Source of the DNA: Candidatus Methylopumilus universalis
GTDB taxonomy: Bacteria > Pseudomonadota > Gammaproteobacteria > Burkholderiales > Methylophilaceae
Direction: 5' to 3'
Length of the DNA: 64,000 nucleotides
NCBI RefSeq assembly: GCF_006364435.1
Contig: NZ_CP040977.1
Coordinates: forward strand, 992,001-1,056,000
Position 1 is the first letter of the stretch. Each line of letters begins with the position of its first letter. The position numbers and the translations under genes are program-made. This document shows, piece by piece, positions 63,462 through 64,000 of this stretch. Under the pieces are notes generated by a model, which saw nothing but the letters and a program-made list of their open reading frames with translations, was not told the origin of the DNA and did no database searches.

Positions 63462-64000
63462 CTATTCTAAAGCGCCATGGCAATGTTTATATTTTTTATC
63501 GCTTCCGCATGGACATGGGTCATTTCTACCCACTTTAGGTAACACATCTTCTGTGTCAGCTTTTTTGCTCGATGACTTTTTAACTTCATCTTTATTTTTT
63601 TTATCAATCTCATTAACTTCATCTTCATTCTTAATCTTCACGACCATCGTAATACGAGTCACCTCAGACTTAACCGTATCTAGAAGATACCCAAATAATT
63701 CAAAAGCTTCTTTCTTGTATTCTTGTTTTGGGTTTTTTTGCGCATAAGAACGTAAATGAATCCCTTGCCTTAAATGATCAAGTGAAGATAAATGCTCTCT
63801 CCAATGGTGATCTATACTTTGCAACATAACCGTTTTTTCAAAATGTCGAATGACATCCGGGCCTACCAAAGATTCTTTTTCTTGATATTGTTTATTCGCA
63901 AGAGAAATAACTCTTTCATAAATGTCTTCAATATTAATCTGGGGTTCTTTTTCAATCCATCCTTGGATAGAAAGACTTAATCCGTAATCTGAGAATAAGA
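63462..64000 (-). CDS. secA: preprotein translocase ATPase SecA, C-terminal part (5' end outside window)
   Basis: The frame stays open to the window edge. It reads in order [16 protein letters not shown], then [20 protein letters not shown] (the helical scaffold region of SecA, normally near residues 770-800 of about 900), and ends in the zinc-binding SEC-C motif [19 protein letters not shown]. SecA is the motor ATPase of the Sec pathway; yajC-secD-secF in the window belong to the same machinery. The visible 3' part spans about 179 codons. Confidence 0.95.
   Translation of the reverse strand, partial: LFSDYGLSLSIQGWIEKEPQINIEDIYERVISLANKQYQEKESLVGPDVIRHFEKTVMLQSIDHHWREHLSSLDHLRQGIHLRSYAQKNPKQEYKKEAFELFGYLLDTVKSEVTRITMVVKIKNEDEVNEIDKKNKDEVKKSSSKKADTEDVLPKVGRNDPCPCGSDKKYKHCHGALE

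Overview
The window reads as one piece of an AT-rich, tightly packed proteobacterial chromosome. Genes often overlap by 1 to 23 bases and intergenic gaps are short. Gene content and order (corC-lnt-glyQS-gmhB-plsC-like, folK-dNK-panBC, thiL-pgpA-pncC-recA-recX-alaS-lysC, pssA-leuA, tgt-yajC-secDF, dapA-bamC, rnfABCDGE-nth) fit a betaproteobacterium with a streamlined genome. A freshwater or marine methylophilid (OM43 / Candidatus Methylopumilus type) is my best guess. That is an inference from synteny and base composition; no methanol oxidation gene lies in the window.

Layout. 1-18.2 kb: envelope and translation genes (CorC end, Lnt, glycyl-tRNA synthetase, heptose phosphatase, acyltransferase), a SCO-type copper chaperone, IlvE, MurI, cobalamin adenosyltransferase, PcnB, the folate/pantothenate cluster, ribosome-associated RsfS and RlmH, photolyase and MlaA. 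18.2-29.0 kb: PmbA, DarP, a periplasmic PDZ protein, Mog, ThiL, PgpA, PncC, RecA, RecX, AlaS and LysC. 28.9-29.3 kb: three tRNA genes, including two tRNA-Arg genes that differ only in the wobble base. 29.3-30.8 kb: an outer-membrane protein made of two homologous beta-barrel-like halves.

31.06-37.72 kb: a small integrative element in the tRNA-Lys gene. It has 46-bp direct repeats at both ends, a full tyrosine recombinase beside the intact tRNA, a second minimal recombinase, a possible HUH-type Rep protein, a TonB-C lipoprotein and several unrecognised genes. Its far end carries a same-length, diverged tRNA-Lys-like sequence, and inverted repeats flank the att cores. This is the most unusual part of the window.

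37.8-64.0 kb returns to core genes: Ffh, a CcsA/HemX-like protein, a HAD phosphatase, LeuA, PssA, Tgt, the YajC-SecD-SecF translocase accessory operon, a CNNM/CBS protein, ClpS-ClpA, PyrD with a GST-like protein, a RoxA-type oxygenase, a micro-lipoprotein, a metallo-hydrolase, BamC, DapA, the Rnf complex, Nth, a DUF1289 microprotein and the 3' end of secA. Together they cover envelope building, protein export, quality control, amino-acid and cofactor synthesis, DNA repair and redox coupling at the inner membrane.
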